DNA from: an uncultured Acidobacteriota bacterium
GTDB lineage: Bacteria; Acidobacteriota; Terriglobia; Bryobacterales; Bryobacteraceae
Direction: 5' to 3'
Assembly: GCA_937952345.1 (NCBI GenBank)
Contig: CALFYN010000737.1
Coordinates: 1-15,767 of the forward strand
Length of the DNA: 15,767 nucleotides
Notes under the pieces: model-generated
The model's database searches: none
Told to the model about the DNA's origin: nothing
The model's input: the letters and a program-made list of their open reading frames with translations, nothing else
Shown here: positions 6,568 to 13,710 of the stretch, one piece after another
Layout of the letters: every line of letters begins with the position of its first letter
Numbering within the stretch: position 1 is the stretch's first letter
Made by a program: the position numbers and the translations under genes

Positions 6568-6828
6568 TTAGGCGGGGTGCCAGGGCGCGAAGCCGTTGGC
6601 GGCGAGGAATTCGCGGACGCGTCCTTCTTCGTCGGGCGTGACATAGAAGAACGCGCCGACTCGCTCGGTCTGGAAAATGACACCGCCGCGATAACGATCC
6701 GGTTCCACGAGGTAGTCGAATTCGGCGCGAGTGAGCACTTCCTCGAGGGCGAGTGCGTCCTTGAGTTTCCTAGCGATGTAGACGAGCGCCAGTTCCTGCT
6801 CTTCGAAAAATTCCGGTTCGCGGCGCAT
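6568..6828 (-). CDS. Small protein of unknown function, coupled to the upstream gene
   Basis: An 86-residue soluble protein with no signal peptide. It appears to have an alpha/beta layout: ELALVYIARKLKDALALEEVL (strand then helix), FDYLVEPD, GGVIFQTERVGAFFYV (paired strands) and a final helix GRVREFLAANGF. The plan recalls DUF2007-type small domains, which also read strand-helix-strand with a trailing helix, but I cannot confirm membership. Its ATG overlaps the stop of the 148-residue gene by one base (TGATG), so the two are made together. A product acting with that partner is the likeliest reading; no function is assigned. Confidence 0.72.
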   Translation of the reverse strand: MRREPEFFEEQELALVYIARKLKDALALEEVLTRAEFDYLVEPDRYRGGVIFQTERVGAFFYVTPDEEGRVREFLAANGFAPWHPA

Positions 6829-7274
6829 CAGCGGGCCATGTTGCGGATGGTTTCCGCGAAGGTGTCGTAGGCTTCTGGGGATTCCCGGCTCATGTAGTCT
6901 TTCATTTTACCCGCCGCGGTCTCGAGGTTGATGTAGAGCCGCTTGTTGCGCCGTGCGTTGCGGAGGGCGGGCACGAGATCCTTGATCTTGATCCAGGTGA
7001 GCAGCAGTTCGCCGCCGCTTTGGAAGAAGAGTTCCTCGTTGAGCACACCGCTGGCGAGGAAGCTGGCGACCATTTCCCAATAGCTGGTGACCATGCGGAA
7101 GTTGGCATTCTGGCCGGAGCCGGGGGGGCACAGCTTGTTGAACTCCTCGAGCGTGGAGATGGGGCGGAACATGGAGGCGAACCACTGGCGGGCTTCGCGC
7201 ATGCGTTCGTCGCGGCGGAGTTCATAGAGCCGGAGGATGAGATTGACGTCGTCGTAGGTTGCTTTGGAGGCCAT
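6828..7274 (-). CDS. Helical protein of unknown function (DUF4760-like appearance)
   Basis: A 148-residue protein predicted mostly helical, rich in Arg and Glu, with no signal peptide or clear membrane segment. The middle part reads FRMVTSYWEMVASFLASGVLN, then LLTWIKIKDLVPALRNARRNK. This order (a YWE-type helix, a gain-of-Gly turn, then a W-x-x-x-x-x-LVPALR segment) recalls the DUF4760 family, but the match is by eye only. Start ATG 7274 has AGGAA six bases upstream. It is first in a coupled pair with the 86-residue gene and divergent from the receiver-domain gene at 7382. Confidence 0.75.
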   Translation of the reverse strand: MASKATYDDVNLILRLYELRRDERMREARQWFASMFRPISTLEEFNKLCPPGSGQNANFRMVTSYWEMVASFLASGVLNEELFFQSGGELLLTWIKIKDLVPALRNARRNKRLYINLETAAGKMKDYMSRESPEAYDTFAETIRNMAR

Positions 7275-7381
7275 GGAAATTCCTAGCCTATCATTCCGGC
7301 GGCGGGCGGCGTGCGCGATATTTTTGTAGCTGGTGTAAACTCGCGCGGCGAACTGGAGTACACTAGGTCTTTACAAAAAAA

Positions 7382-7777
7382 ATGGCACGCATTCTTGTCG
7401 TAGACGATGAGAGAGCCTTGCTTAAGCTGCTCGAAACCTACCTGGCCCGTTGTGGCCACGAAGTGACGTGTTGTGATCGCGCGCAAAAAGGTTTGGATGT
7501 TCTGGACGCGGATGATAGAGGGTTTGATCTAGCGGTGCTGGATCACTGGCTTCCCGACATGAACGGGATGGATTTGCTGTTTGGGGTGTTGGAGCGGAAG
7601 CCGAAACTGCCGGAGCTGGTATCGAGTGGCAGCTTCATGGATATCGATCAGGTGCCGATTCCGCCGGGGCGCAAAGTGGCGTTTTTGCAGAAGCCGTATC
7701 TGCCGCAAATGCTGGGAACGGCGGTCGAGAAATTATTGAACGGCGAGGCCGGAAAAGCCGCCGCCGGAGAGCGCTGA
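7382..7777 (+). CDS. Stand-alone response-regulator receiver domain
   Basis: A 131-residue CheY-like protein with no output domain. The acidic pocket is Asp8-Asp9 in ILVVDDE, the phospho-acceptor is Asp54 in DLAVLDHWLPDMNG, the switch position is Ser81/82 in LVSSG, and the conserved lysine is Lys104 in LQKPY. It would be phosphorylated by a histidine kinase not present here and signal by contact with a partner. Between the switch serine and the lysine there is a longer loop (FMDIDQVPIPPGRK) than in CheY. The ATG follows an A-rich run, and no clear Shine-Dalgarno is seen. Its last 45 bases overlap the 3' end of the convergent gene at 7733-8326. Confidence 0.9.
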   Translation: MARILVVDDERALLKLLETYLARCGHEVTCCDRAQKGLDVLDADDRGFDLAVLDHWLPDMNGMDLLFGVLERKPKLPELVSSGSFMDIDQVPIPPGRKVAFLQKPYLPQMLGTAVEKLLNGEAGKAAAGER

Positions 7778-8326
7778 CTGCAGCTTTTCGGCGAAATTCA
7801 AGCCTGATTCCGACCAAAGGTGCTTGCGTTCCACGGGGAGTTTGGCGCCAACCTGTTCGACGAGGTGCATGAGGCTGCGCAGATTGGTGTGGGAGGCGCG
7901 AATGCTGGCATCGTCACCGGGCTGTGGGAGAAACGTGTCCTCCAAGCCGAATTCGATGCGGAGGTGATCGGTGGTGTCGTTGTCGAATTCCGGTCCGAAG
8001 CACCAGAGGGAGACGTTGACGGGAGTCAATTGCCAGTCTTCTTCGCCGAGTTCCATGAGATCCCAGGCGCATTCGAGCTGATAGGCGCAATCCTCGTGCT
8101 GGAATTCGCGCGAGATGGCGATGGCCTCGGTCGGGGTAAAGGGAGGCGGATAGGCGCGCTCAAAGACAATGGGTTCGCTGAGATTGACCGCGTAGACGCG
8201 CAACACGGTGGAACGCGGCGAGAGCCTGGAGAAGGGGAACAGGCCGAGCAGTTTTTCCCAATTGTGGATCATCGAAAGCGCGTTGTAGTTACGCAGCCAG
8301 CAGGACAGAGTGAGCCGGTCGGACAT
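7733..8326 (-). CDS. Protein of unknown function, convergent with the receiver gene
   Basis: A 197-residue protein I do not recognise. It has no signal peptide or transmembrane segment. The N-terminal part (MSDRLTLSCWLRNYN...LRVYAVNLSEPIVFERAYP) looks like mixed strands, the centre is very acidic (CAWDLMELGEEDW, EFDNDTTDHLRIEFGLED), and the C-terminal third (LRSLMHLVEQVGAKLP...LNFAEKLQSALS) looks helical. The reading frame has steady codon use matching its neighbours and is the only plausible gene in the interval. It lies 41 bases downstream of the enolase-superfamily gene on the same strand and may share its transcript. No function is proposed. Confidence 0.78.
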   Translation of the reverse strand: MSDRLTLSCWLRNYNALSMIHNWEKLLGLFPFSRLSPRSTVLRVYAVNLSEPIVFERAYPPPFTPTEAIAISREFQHEDCAYQLECAWDLMELGEEDWQLTPVNVSLWCFGPEFDNDTTDHLRIEFGLEDTFLPQPGDDASIRASHTNLRSLMHLVEQVGAKLPVERKHLWSESGLNFAEKLQSALSGGGFSGLAVQ

Positions 8327-8367
8327 AGTTCCATGTTCTCACGGCCGGCTCACTGGACAATCGTACG

Positions 8368-9741
8368 TTAGCTCCAGTGGCGGTCGTTGGAGCGGTCTTT
8401 GTCCCAATAGGGCGTGGGCTCGAAATAGCCGGGTTCGGCAAGATGCTGCTTGACGACTTCGTCGTTGAGGGTGACGCCGAGGCCGGGCTTCGTGGGTACG
8501 TTTGCGAAGCCTTTCTCAAAGAGCGGCTTTTCGCCGTGCACCATGTCTTCCCACCAGGGGACATCGACGGAGTGATGTTCGAGGGCGACGAAATTCTCCG
8601 TGGCGGCGGCGCAATGGACATTGGCCATGAAGCTGACCGGAGTGCCGGCAAAGTGCATCGCCATGGGGACGCCGTATTCCTGGCAGGCGTCGCCGATCTT
8701 CTTGGTTTCGAGCAGGCCTCCGGAAGTGGCGAGGTCGGGGTGCACGATATCGACGGCGTGCATGCGGGCGAGCTTGATGAAATCTTCCTTGAGGTAGATA
8801 TCTTCGCCGGTGAGGATGGGGATGTCGACGGCGTCGGTGATCTGTTTCATCAATTCGGCGTGTTGCCAGGGGATCATGTCCTCGAGCCAGGCCATGTTGT
8901 ACTTTTCCAGCGCCTTGCCGAGGCGGATGCAGGAATTGACGCCGACGTGGCCGAAGTGATCGGCGGCGAGGGGCACTTCCATGCCGATGACTTCGCGGAC
9001 CTGGGCGACATAGTCGGCCATGAGGGCGACGCCTTTCTCCGTGAGCTCCATGCCTGTGAACATGTGTTGCACCATGCCGAAGTTGCGGCTGGTGGTGCCC
9101 AAGGGGCGGGAAACGACTCCGGGCTTGTCTTCGACGAGGCCGACGCCGAGATCCATTTTGAGGAAGGTGAAGCCCTTGACGTCGATGCGTTCTTTGAGGC
9201 GGCGGGCGAATTCCTTGGGGTCGCGGGTCTGGGTGGTGTCGGCGTAGCAGCGCACCTTGTCGCGGAACTTGCCGCCGAGAAACTGATAGGCGGGCACGTT
9301 GTAGGCCTTGCCGGCGAGATCCCAGAGGGCCATTTCGACGCCGCAGACTCCGCCGCCCTGGCGGGCGTGGCCGCCGAATTGTTTGATCTTGCGGAAAATC
9401 TTGTCGACGTTGCAGGGATTTTCGCCGAGCAAGCGGCTCTTCAGGACGAGGGCGTAGTTTTTGCTGGCTCCATCGCGGACTTCGCCCAGGCCGTAGATGC
9501 CCTGGTTGGTGTCGATGCGGATGAGCGGGCACGTCATGGGAGCGCGGGCGACGGTGGCCACGCGCAGGTCAGTGATCTTCAAGTCGGAGGGCTTGGAGTT
9601 CTGACTGACGTTTTGCATGGCGGCTTCCAGATCCTGATCCGCCCAAAACGTGGAGGCGATCGCACCCGCCGCGGCGCCAAGGAAAGCACGGCGCGAAACA
9701 GAGGCACGTTTTCTGGGGAAAGACTGCTGGGTCCATTTCAT
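8368..9741 (-). CDS. Tat-exported enolase-superfamily enzyme (mandelate racemase/sugar-acid dehydratase type)
   Basis: A 457-residue protein. The N-terminus is a twin-arginine signal: SRRAFLG at 16-22, then AAAGAIAS. The body is the mandelate racemase/muconate lactonizing enzyme fold: capping domain about 54-165, then a barrel. Metal ligands appear as Asp261 (AADHFG), Glu287 (AWLEDM) and Glu313 (LTGEDIY); His363 (AMHFAG) is the likely base, and Lys195 is in FLKMDLG. The DH pair after strand 3 recalls galactonate/mannonate dehydratases, so a sugar-acid dehydratase is likeliest, but racemase activity is possible. Start ATG 9741 puts the twin arginines at the usual distance; an ATG 7 codons earlier would spoil the spacing from the promoter. 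Export is unusual for this superfamily. Confidence 0.88.
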   Translation of the reverse strand: MKWTQQSFPRKRASVSRRAFLGAAAGAIASTFWADQDLEAAMQNVSQNSKPSDLKITDLRVATVARAPMTCPLIRIDTNQGIYGLGEVRDGASKNYALVLKSRLLGENPCNVDKIFRKIKQFGGHARQGGGVCGVEMALWDLAGKAYNVPAYQFLGGKFRDKVRCYADTTQTRDPKEFARRLKERIDVKGFTFLKMDLGVGLVEDKPGVVSRPLGTTSRNFGMVQHMFTGMELTEKGVALMADYVAQVREVIGMEVPLAADHFGHVGVNSCIRLGKALEKYNMAWLEDMIPWQHAELMKQITDAVDIPILTGEDIYLKEDFIKLARMHAVDIVHPDLATSGGLLETKKIGDACQEYGVPMAMHFAGTPVSFMANVHCAAATENFVALEHHSVDVPWWEDMVHGEKPLFEKGFANVPTKPGLGVTLNDEVVKQHLAEPGYFEPTPYWDKDRSNDRHWS

Positions 9742-9747
9742 GCACGC

Positions 9748-9753
9748 ATTATA
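9748..9753 (-). promoter_or_regulatory. Candidate -10 box of the enolase-superfamily gene
   Basis: On the minus strand a perfect TATAAT ends 6 bases before the ATG at 9741, placing transcription start at or next to the start codon. No convincing -35 lies at 16-18 bases. The 81-base gap to the peroxidase gene holds no other signal that I can see. Confidence 0.45.
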
Positions 9754-9822
9754 GCCTTGCAAATCAGTCGGGAAATGTCCGGAATGTTTGTCGTATCGTT
9801 TGCGTGGTGTGGCGGAGTGTGG

Positions 9823-10875
9823 TTAATGGCGGGCAGCCGTTTTCACGGCGGCGTCCGGCAACGGGGTAGTGGCGGTGTGCGGCGGCAGAATGGGATACGT
9901 CACGTCCGGCTGGCGGCCGGTAAGAGAACGCAGAAATGCGACGATGGCGTCCGTCTCCTTTTCGGTGAGCGTGGCGCCCAGTTGTGACGAGCCCATGATG
10001 GCGACGGCCTGTTTCAAATCCCAGACCTTGCCCGAATGGAAGTAGGGCGCCGTGAGGGTGATGTTGCGCAGCGAGGGGGACTTAAAAACATATTCGTCGC
10101 TCGCCGTTTTTGTGACCTCGAAGCGGCCCTTGTCCGCGGGAGGCAGCACTTCGCCGCCCGGTTTGGCGACGACACCGAAGGGGAAATAACCCTGGCCGCC
10201 GAGGTTCACGCCGCCATGGCAACTGCGGCATCCCTTAGCCATGAAGACCTGCAGACCTTCCTTCTGTGCGGCATTGAGCGCCGTGGCGTCGCCGCGCAGG
10301 TAACGGTCAAAGGGGGCATCGGGAGTGATGAGCGTAGCCTCGAACACCTCAATGGCGCGGGCCATGTTTTCGAACGTCACCGGATCGGCTTCGCCGGGAA
10401 AGGCTTTCTGGAAATGCGCTACGTATTGGGGAATACTCTTGAGTGTTTGAATGGTGCGGGCGGGCGTGCTGTTCATTTCCACGGCGGCCTGGACGGGGCC
10501 CATCGCCTGCTCCTTGAGATCCTTGGCGCGGCCATCCCAGAATTGGGCCATATTGAAGACCGCATTAAGGACGGTGGGGCTGTTGCGCGGCCCTTTCTGC
10601 CAGCCGTGGCCGATCGAGGTTTCGAGGATATCGACGCCGCCGAGCCCGACATTATGGCAGGTGTTGCAACTGATGAGCCAACTGGAGGAGAGGCGCGGGT
10701 CGAAGAAGAGCATCTTGCCCAACTCGACTTTGGCCGGATTGGCGGGATTCGACTTCAGCACCGGGGCGGTGGCGGGCACGGGGCGGAACGCCGCCTGCGC
10801 CTGTTTGAGGAGCGCATCCTGGGCCAGTGCGGGCAGAGCCAGGGAAAGCGCGAGGATCACGCCGGCCAGTCTCAT
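9823..10875 (-). CDS. Di-heme cytochrome c peroxidase (MauG/CcpA family)
   Basis: A 350-residue periplasmic protein. MRLAGVILALSLALPALAQ is a signal peptide. Two c-type heme sites are present: CNTCH at 70-74 and CRSCH at 216-220. LGKMLFFDPRLS before the first heme and SPSLRNITLTAPYFHSGKVWDL after the second are hallmarks of bacterial di-heme peroxidases, which reduce hydrogen peroxide with electrons from small cytochromes. A methionine near 294 (VAIMG) could ligate the second heme. The C-terminus is a proline-rich tail. Start ATG 10875 overlaps the DUF2892 stop by 4 bases; the longer frame reaching 11148 would only read through that gene. MauG-like activity on another substrate is possible. 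Confidence 0.93.
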   Translation of the reverse strand: MRLAGVILALSLALPALAQDALLKQAQAAFRPVPATAPVLKSNPANPAKVELGKMLFFDPRLSSSWLISCNTCHNVGLGGVDILETSIGHGWQKGPRNSPTVLNAVFNMAQFWDGRAKDLKEQAMGPVQAAVEMNSTPARTIQTLKSIPQYVAHFQKAFPGEADPVTFENMARAIEVFEATLITPDAPFDRYLRGDATALNAAQKEGLQVFMAKGCRSCHGGVNLGGQGYFPFGVVAKPGGEVLPPADKGRFEVTKTASDEYVFKSPSLRNITLTAPYFHSGKVWDLKQAVAIMGSSQLGATLTEKETDAIVAFLRSLTGRQPDVTYPILPPHTATTPLPDAAVKTAARH

Positions 10876-11078
10876 GAGCAGCCTCCGACGGTTGCGGGTA
10901 CTCCGAGTTTCTTGAGGATGGTGATCATGGGGCACCAGTTGGTGAAAGCGGACTGGAAGAGGTTGAGCCCCACGAATCCGGTGAACAGGAACCAGCGGGG
11001 ATCCACCCAATAGCCGAGGGCCACGGTGGTCATGACGAAGAAGCCGGCGATGAGACGAAGATAGCGGTCGATAGTCAC
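10872..11078 (-). CDS. DUF2892 inner-membrane protein (YgaP transmembrane-like)
   Basis: A 68-residue protein with two hydrophobic segments, LRLIAGFFVMTTVALGYWV and WFLFTGFVGLNLFQSAF, followed by TNWCPMITILKKLGV. This is the DUF2892 pattern, including Cys49 in the CPM motif; the extra C-terminal GGCS adds Cys67. Proteins of this type occur alone or fused to rhodanese domains and are linked to sulfur metabolism. The start is taken as GTG 11078, with AAAGGAG 8 bases upstream; an ATG at 11129 would add 17 unlikely residues across the DUF302 promoter. It is coupled to the peroxidase by an ATGA overlap. Confidence 0.85.
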   Translation of the reverse strand: MTIDRYLRLIAGFFVMTTVALGYWVDPRWFLFTGFVGLNLFQSAFTNWCPMITILKKLGVPATVGGCS

Positions 11079-11146
11079 AGCAATCACTCCTTTGCGGAAG
11101 TAGATGCAAACGGCGGCGCGGGGTGACAATGGGAGAGGAGACCGTC

Positions 11147-11527
11147 ATGATTTTTCAAGTCCCATCCCGCCGCTCGGTTGAGGAGATCGACCAGGCATTG
11201 CGCGATTCGGCCGCGCGCCATCAATTCGGCATCATCGCGGTGCATGACCTGCGGCAAACGATGAAGAACAAGGGCGTGGAACTGGCCATTCCCTGCCTGG
11301 TGTACGAGGTCTGCAATCCACACAAGGCCAAGCAGGTGCTGGAGGCCGACGGAGCGCTGTCCGCGGCGCTGCCATGCCGTATCTCGGTGTATCAGGCTGC
11401 CGACGGCATGCATCTGGCGACGATTCTGCCGACCGCGCTCATGAAGATGTTCGATTCGCCGGCGCTTGAGCCGGTGGCTCGCGAAGTGGAGGACGTTGTG
11501 GTGGCTATGATGCGCGATGCGTCATGA
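11147..11527 (+). CDS. DUF302-domain protein
   Basis: A 126-residue cytoplasmic protein with the DUF302 layout: a helix SVEEIDQALRDSAARHQFGI, then VHDLRQTMKNKGVEL, CLVYEVCNPHKAKQVLEAD and LPCRISVYQAADGMHLATILP. Cysteines 50, 56 and 77 are visible, and a role in binding a small ligand, metal or heme is often suggested for the family; this is not established here. It is transcribed away from the DUF2892-peroxidase pair with 68 bases between starts, a context that recurs for DUF302 and DUF2892. GAGAGGAG precedes ATG 11147 by 6 bases. Its last 6 bases overlap the convergent Gfo/Idh/MocA gene. Confidence 0.88.
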   Translation: MIFQVPSRRSVEEIDQALRDSAARHQFGIIAVHDLRQTMKNKGVELAIPCLVYEVCNPHKAKQVLEADGALSAALPCRISVYQAADGMHLATILPTALMKMFDSPALEPVAREVEDVVVAMMRDAS

Positions 11528-12529
11528 CCATCCGGCCTTGCGGTAGGCGTCGAAGACGAGGCGTGTGGTCTTGAGGTATTCGCGGCCGGAGGTTTCAAAA
11601 GGCCGGCCGGCGGTGAGGCAATCGAGGAAATGGCGCAGCGTGTGGTAGGCGCTGTCGCCGCGATAGCCGATGGTGGGGAGGATGTAGGCGTGTTCGCGGG
11701 CCGGGGCATCGACGGGGAGTATCCAGATGCGCCCATCGCCCCGCAGTGACAACGCGCCGTGTTCGCCTTCGATGCGCATATCGCCCATGACCGGACCTTC
11801 CTGCTCGGCGGCACTGAGGCGGTTGCCGTCGATCATGCCCGTGAATCCATCGCCCTCGAAGGTGAGCAGCACGACGTCTTCGCCGCGCACGTGCGGATTG
11901 ACACGGCGCAGCAGGGCATCGCGCAAGGTCAGTTCACCAAGCAGGAAACGGGCGGTGTCGATGAAATGGATCATCGTTTCGATCACCAGCAGGCGGGGCA
12001 TTTCCGCGAAATAGGGCTGGCGGGCGTAGGGGTGTTCGCCAACGCCGTCGGGCACGCGGTGACGCAGTGCGAAATAAAACGGCTTGCCGATGATGCCGGA
12101 ATCGAGCAAGGATTTGAGTTCGCGGAACCATGCCTGCCAGCGCCAGTTTTCGTTAGCCATGAGGGGTACGTTGCGCTGCTCGCAATAGTCCACCAGTTGT
12201 TCCGATTGTTCGAGCGTGGGGGCGAGCGGCTTCTGGCAAAGCACGGCGATGCCGAGGTCCGCGGCCGCGGCGGCGATTTCGAAGTGGGTATCGGGGCGGG
12301 TGACGATGTCGACGAAATCCGGCTTCTCGTTCTTGAGCATGCGGCGGTAGTCGTAATATCCGCGAGTGATGCCGTGCTGGTTGCCGAAGTGAAATGCCTT
12401 ATCCTGCTCGATGTCGCAACAGGCCTCGATGGCTACGGTATCGCGCATGCGGTTCCAGGCTTCCATGTGGATGCGGGCGAAGTAGCCGCAGCCGGCGATC
12501 ACGCCGCGTTGTTTCTTGTGCTGGTTCAT
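11522..12529 (-). CDS. Gfo/Idh/MocA-family NAD(P)-dependent oxidoreductase
   Basis: A 335-residue soluble dehydrogenase. The Rossmann motif is GVIAGCGYFARIH (9-21), with an acidic end of strand 2 in ACCDIEQD. The usual catalytic EKP lysine is Lys100, here in CQKPLAP with Gln in place of Glu. IETMIHFIDTARFLLG (184-198) matches the His-x-x-Asp site (His188, Asp191) of the second domain. Such enzymes oxidise or reduce sugars, inositols or amino-sugars; substrate unknown. It has no signal peptide, unlike its upstream partner. Its ATG overlaps the stop of the PQQ-like gene by 4 bases, so they form one operon. A sugar-oxidation role together with DUF1080 nearby is inferred. Confidence 0.9.
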   Translation of the reverse strand: MNQHKKQRGVIAGCGYFARIHMEAWNRMRDTVAIEACCDIEQDKAFHFGNQHGITRGYYDYRRMLKNEKPDFVDIVTRPDTHFEIAAAAADLGIAVLCQKPLAPTLEQSEQLVDYCEQRNVPLMANENWRWQAWFRELKSLLDSGIIGKPFYFALRHRVPDGVGEHPYARQPYFAEMPRLLVIETMIHFIDTARFLLGELTLRDALLRRVNPHVRGEDVVLLTFEGDGFTGMIDGNRLSAAEQEGPVMGDMRIEGEHGALSLRGDGRIWILPVDAPAREHAYILPTIGYRGDSAYHTLRHFLDCLTAGRPFETSGREYLKTTRLVFDAYRKAGWS

Positions 12530-13710
12530 TGCAGGCGGTAGGCGGTGATGCTGGTTTCGTTGCGGAGGAAGAGGCGGCCATCGGCGATGGCGGGGTAGGC
12601 ACGCACAACGCCATCGAGCAGCGGGTATTTACCGCTGGGCTGGAACTGTTTCGGATCGGCCGCAGCGGTGAGCAACTCGCCGTTTTCGCACAGCACGAAC
12701 AGCGTGTCGCCGGCGAGCGTGACGGTTCCCGCGCGCAGGCCGTCGCGGCTCCACAGCACTTTGCCGGTGCGCAGTTCGACGGCGCGCAATTGCTGGCCTT
12801 GTTCCTGGCGGCCGTGGAATCCATAGAGCACGCCGTTGCGATGCACGGGTGTGGAGTAATGGCACGACAGGGAATCGTCGTTCGACCAGAGCTTGCGGTA
12901 GGCGTTTCCCTTGGCTTCGAGGGCGATGGCTCCGGTGCCGTAGCTGGCGGAAAGAAATAGCACATCGCCGGCAATGAGCGGCATGGCGGCGTTGACCGAA
13001 GCCTGCGAACGCGAGCGCCACGGCATCTGATGGCGTACTTTGCCGGCGGCGGCGTCAATGTCGACGAGTCCGGCGCGGGTGAGGAAGAGGACGCGGCGCA
13101 ATCCGCCGAGCAGAGCAGCGGCGGGCGAGGAATAACCAGCTTCGTCATTGGTGAGTTGCCAGAGCGGTTTGCCCGTATTGGCGTCGAAGGCGACAATGCC
13201 CGCGTTGGGTCCGCCGATGTTGAGCAGCACTTTGCCGTCTTCGACGATGGGTGCGCCTGCCGCTCCGAAGTAGCCTTTGCGCACGTTGAAGCGCGAGTGC
13301 GTGTCGTCGCTCCAGATCTTTTTTCCGTCGGCGAGGTTCACGCAGTGGAGTTGTCCTTCGGCGCCGAACGTGTAGATCTTGCCGTTGTCGATGGTGGGTG
13401 CGGCGCGCGGGCCTTCATCGAAACCGAAATCGTCACGGTACGCGGTGGCATAGCCGTAGCTCCAGATTTTGGCGCCGCTGGCGGGGTTCCAGGCTTCGAT
13501 GAGTTCTTTGTTGCCGTCTCGGTAAAAGACGATCAGCTTGCCCTGCGCGGCGGATGGCGCGGCGAATCCCTGCCCGATGTTTTTCTTCCAAAGTTGCTGG
13601 ACGGGCTTGCGGCCCGGGCCGCTGTAGACGCCGTCGCGATTGGGTCCGCGCAACTGCGGCCAATCCTGCGCCTGCACGGTGGCGGCGAGCGCGCTTACAA
13701 TCAGGAGCAT
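12526..13710 (-). CDS. Secreted PQQ-like beta-propeller protein (quinoprotein-like)
   Basis: A 394-residue exported protein. A short signal ending VQAQ precedes DWPQLRGPNRDGVYSG, the classic opening of PQQ-like propellers in acidobacteria and planctomycetes. Repeats of the kind A-x-D/N-x-x-T/S-G-K-x-x-W are seen, such as AWNPASGAKIWSY, NLADGKKIWSDD, FDANTGKPLWQLT and LRTGKVLWSRD, suggesting six to eight blades. Real PQQ catalysis is not shown, since dehydrogenase cofactor residues are not evident, so a BamB-like or substrate-binding propeller is equally possible. The start is ATG 13710: no other start codon fits near the signal. The signal lacks the usual basic N-terminal residues, which is a little odd. 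It shares its start with the divergent DUF1080 gene. Confidence 0.87.
   Translation of the reverse strand: MLLIVSALAATVQAQDWPQLRGPNRDGVYSGPGRKPVQQLWKKNIGQGFAAPSAAQGKLIVFYRDGNKELIEAWNPASGAKIWSYGYATAYRDDFGFDEGPRAAPTIDNGKIYTFGAEGQLHCVNLADGKKIWSDDTHSRFNVRKGYFGAAGAPIVEDGKVLLNIGGPNAGIVAFDANTGKPLWQLTNDEAGYSSPAAALLGGLRRVLFLTRAGLVDIDAAAGKVRHQMPWRSRSQASVNAAMPLIAGDVLFLSASYGTGAIALEAKGNAYRKLWSNDDSLSCHYSTPVHRNGVLYGFHGRQEQGQQLRAVELRTGKVLWSRDGLRAGTVTLAGDTLFVLCENGELLTAAADPKQFQPSGKYPLLDGVVRAYPAIADGRLFLRNETSITAYRLQ
13696..13701 (+). promoter_or_regulatory. Candidate -10 box of the DUF1080-VWA operon
   Basis: TACAAT lies 7 bases before the ATG at 13709, inside the divergent PQQ-like coding sequence. It would give a nearly leaderless transcript. 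The AGGAG between it and the ATG is too near the start codon for normal ribosome binding. No good -35 is visible. Confidence 0.33.

Noticed and set aside
8377..9987. A 536-codon plus-strand open frame opposite the enolase-superfamily gene
   Set aside because: It is a high-GC shadow. Its translation is low-complexity Gly/Asp/Val-rich with no domain, while the minus strand encodes a complete enzyme with all metal ligands.
11079..11146. A divergent promoter pair between DUF2892 and DUF302
   Set aside because: TTGTCA (minus) and GACAAT (plus) can be found, but neither has a well-placed partner box, so no promoter is annotated, although one must exist in or near this gap.
9823..11148. A longer 441-residue cytochrome peroxidase
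   Set aside because: The extra N-terminal residues read through the DUF2892 gene in another frame; ATG 10875 opens a clean signal peptide.
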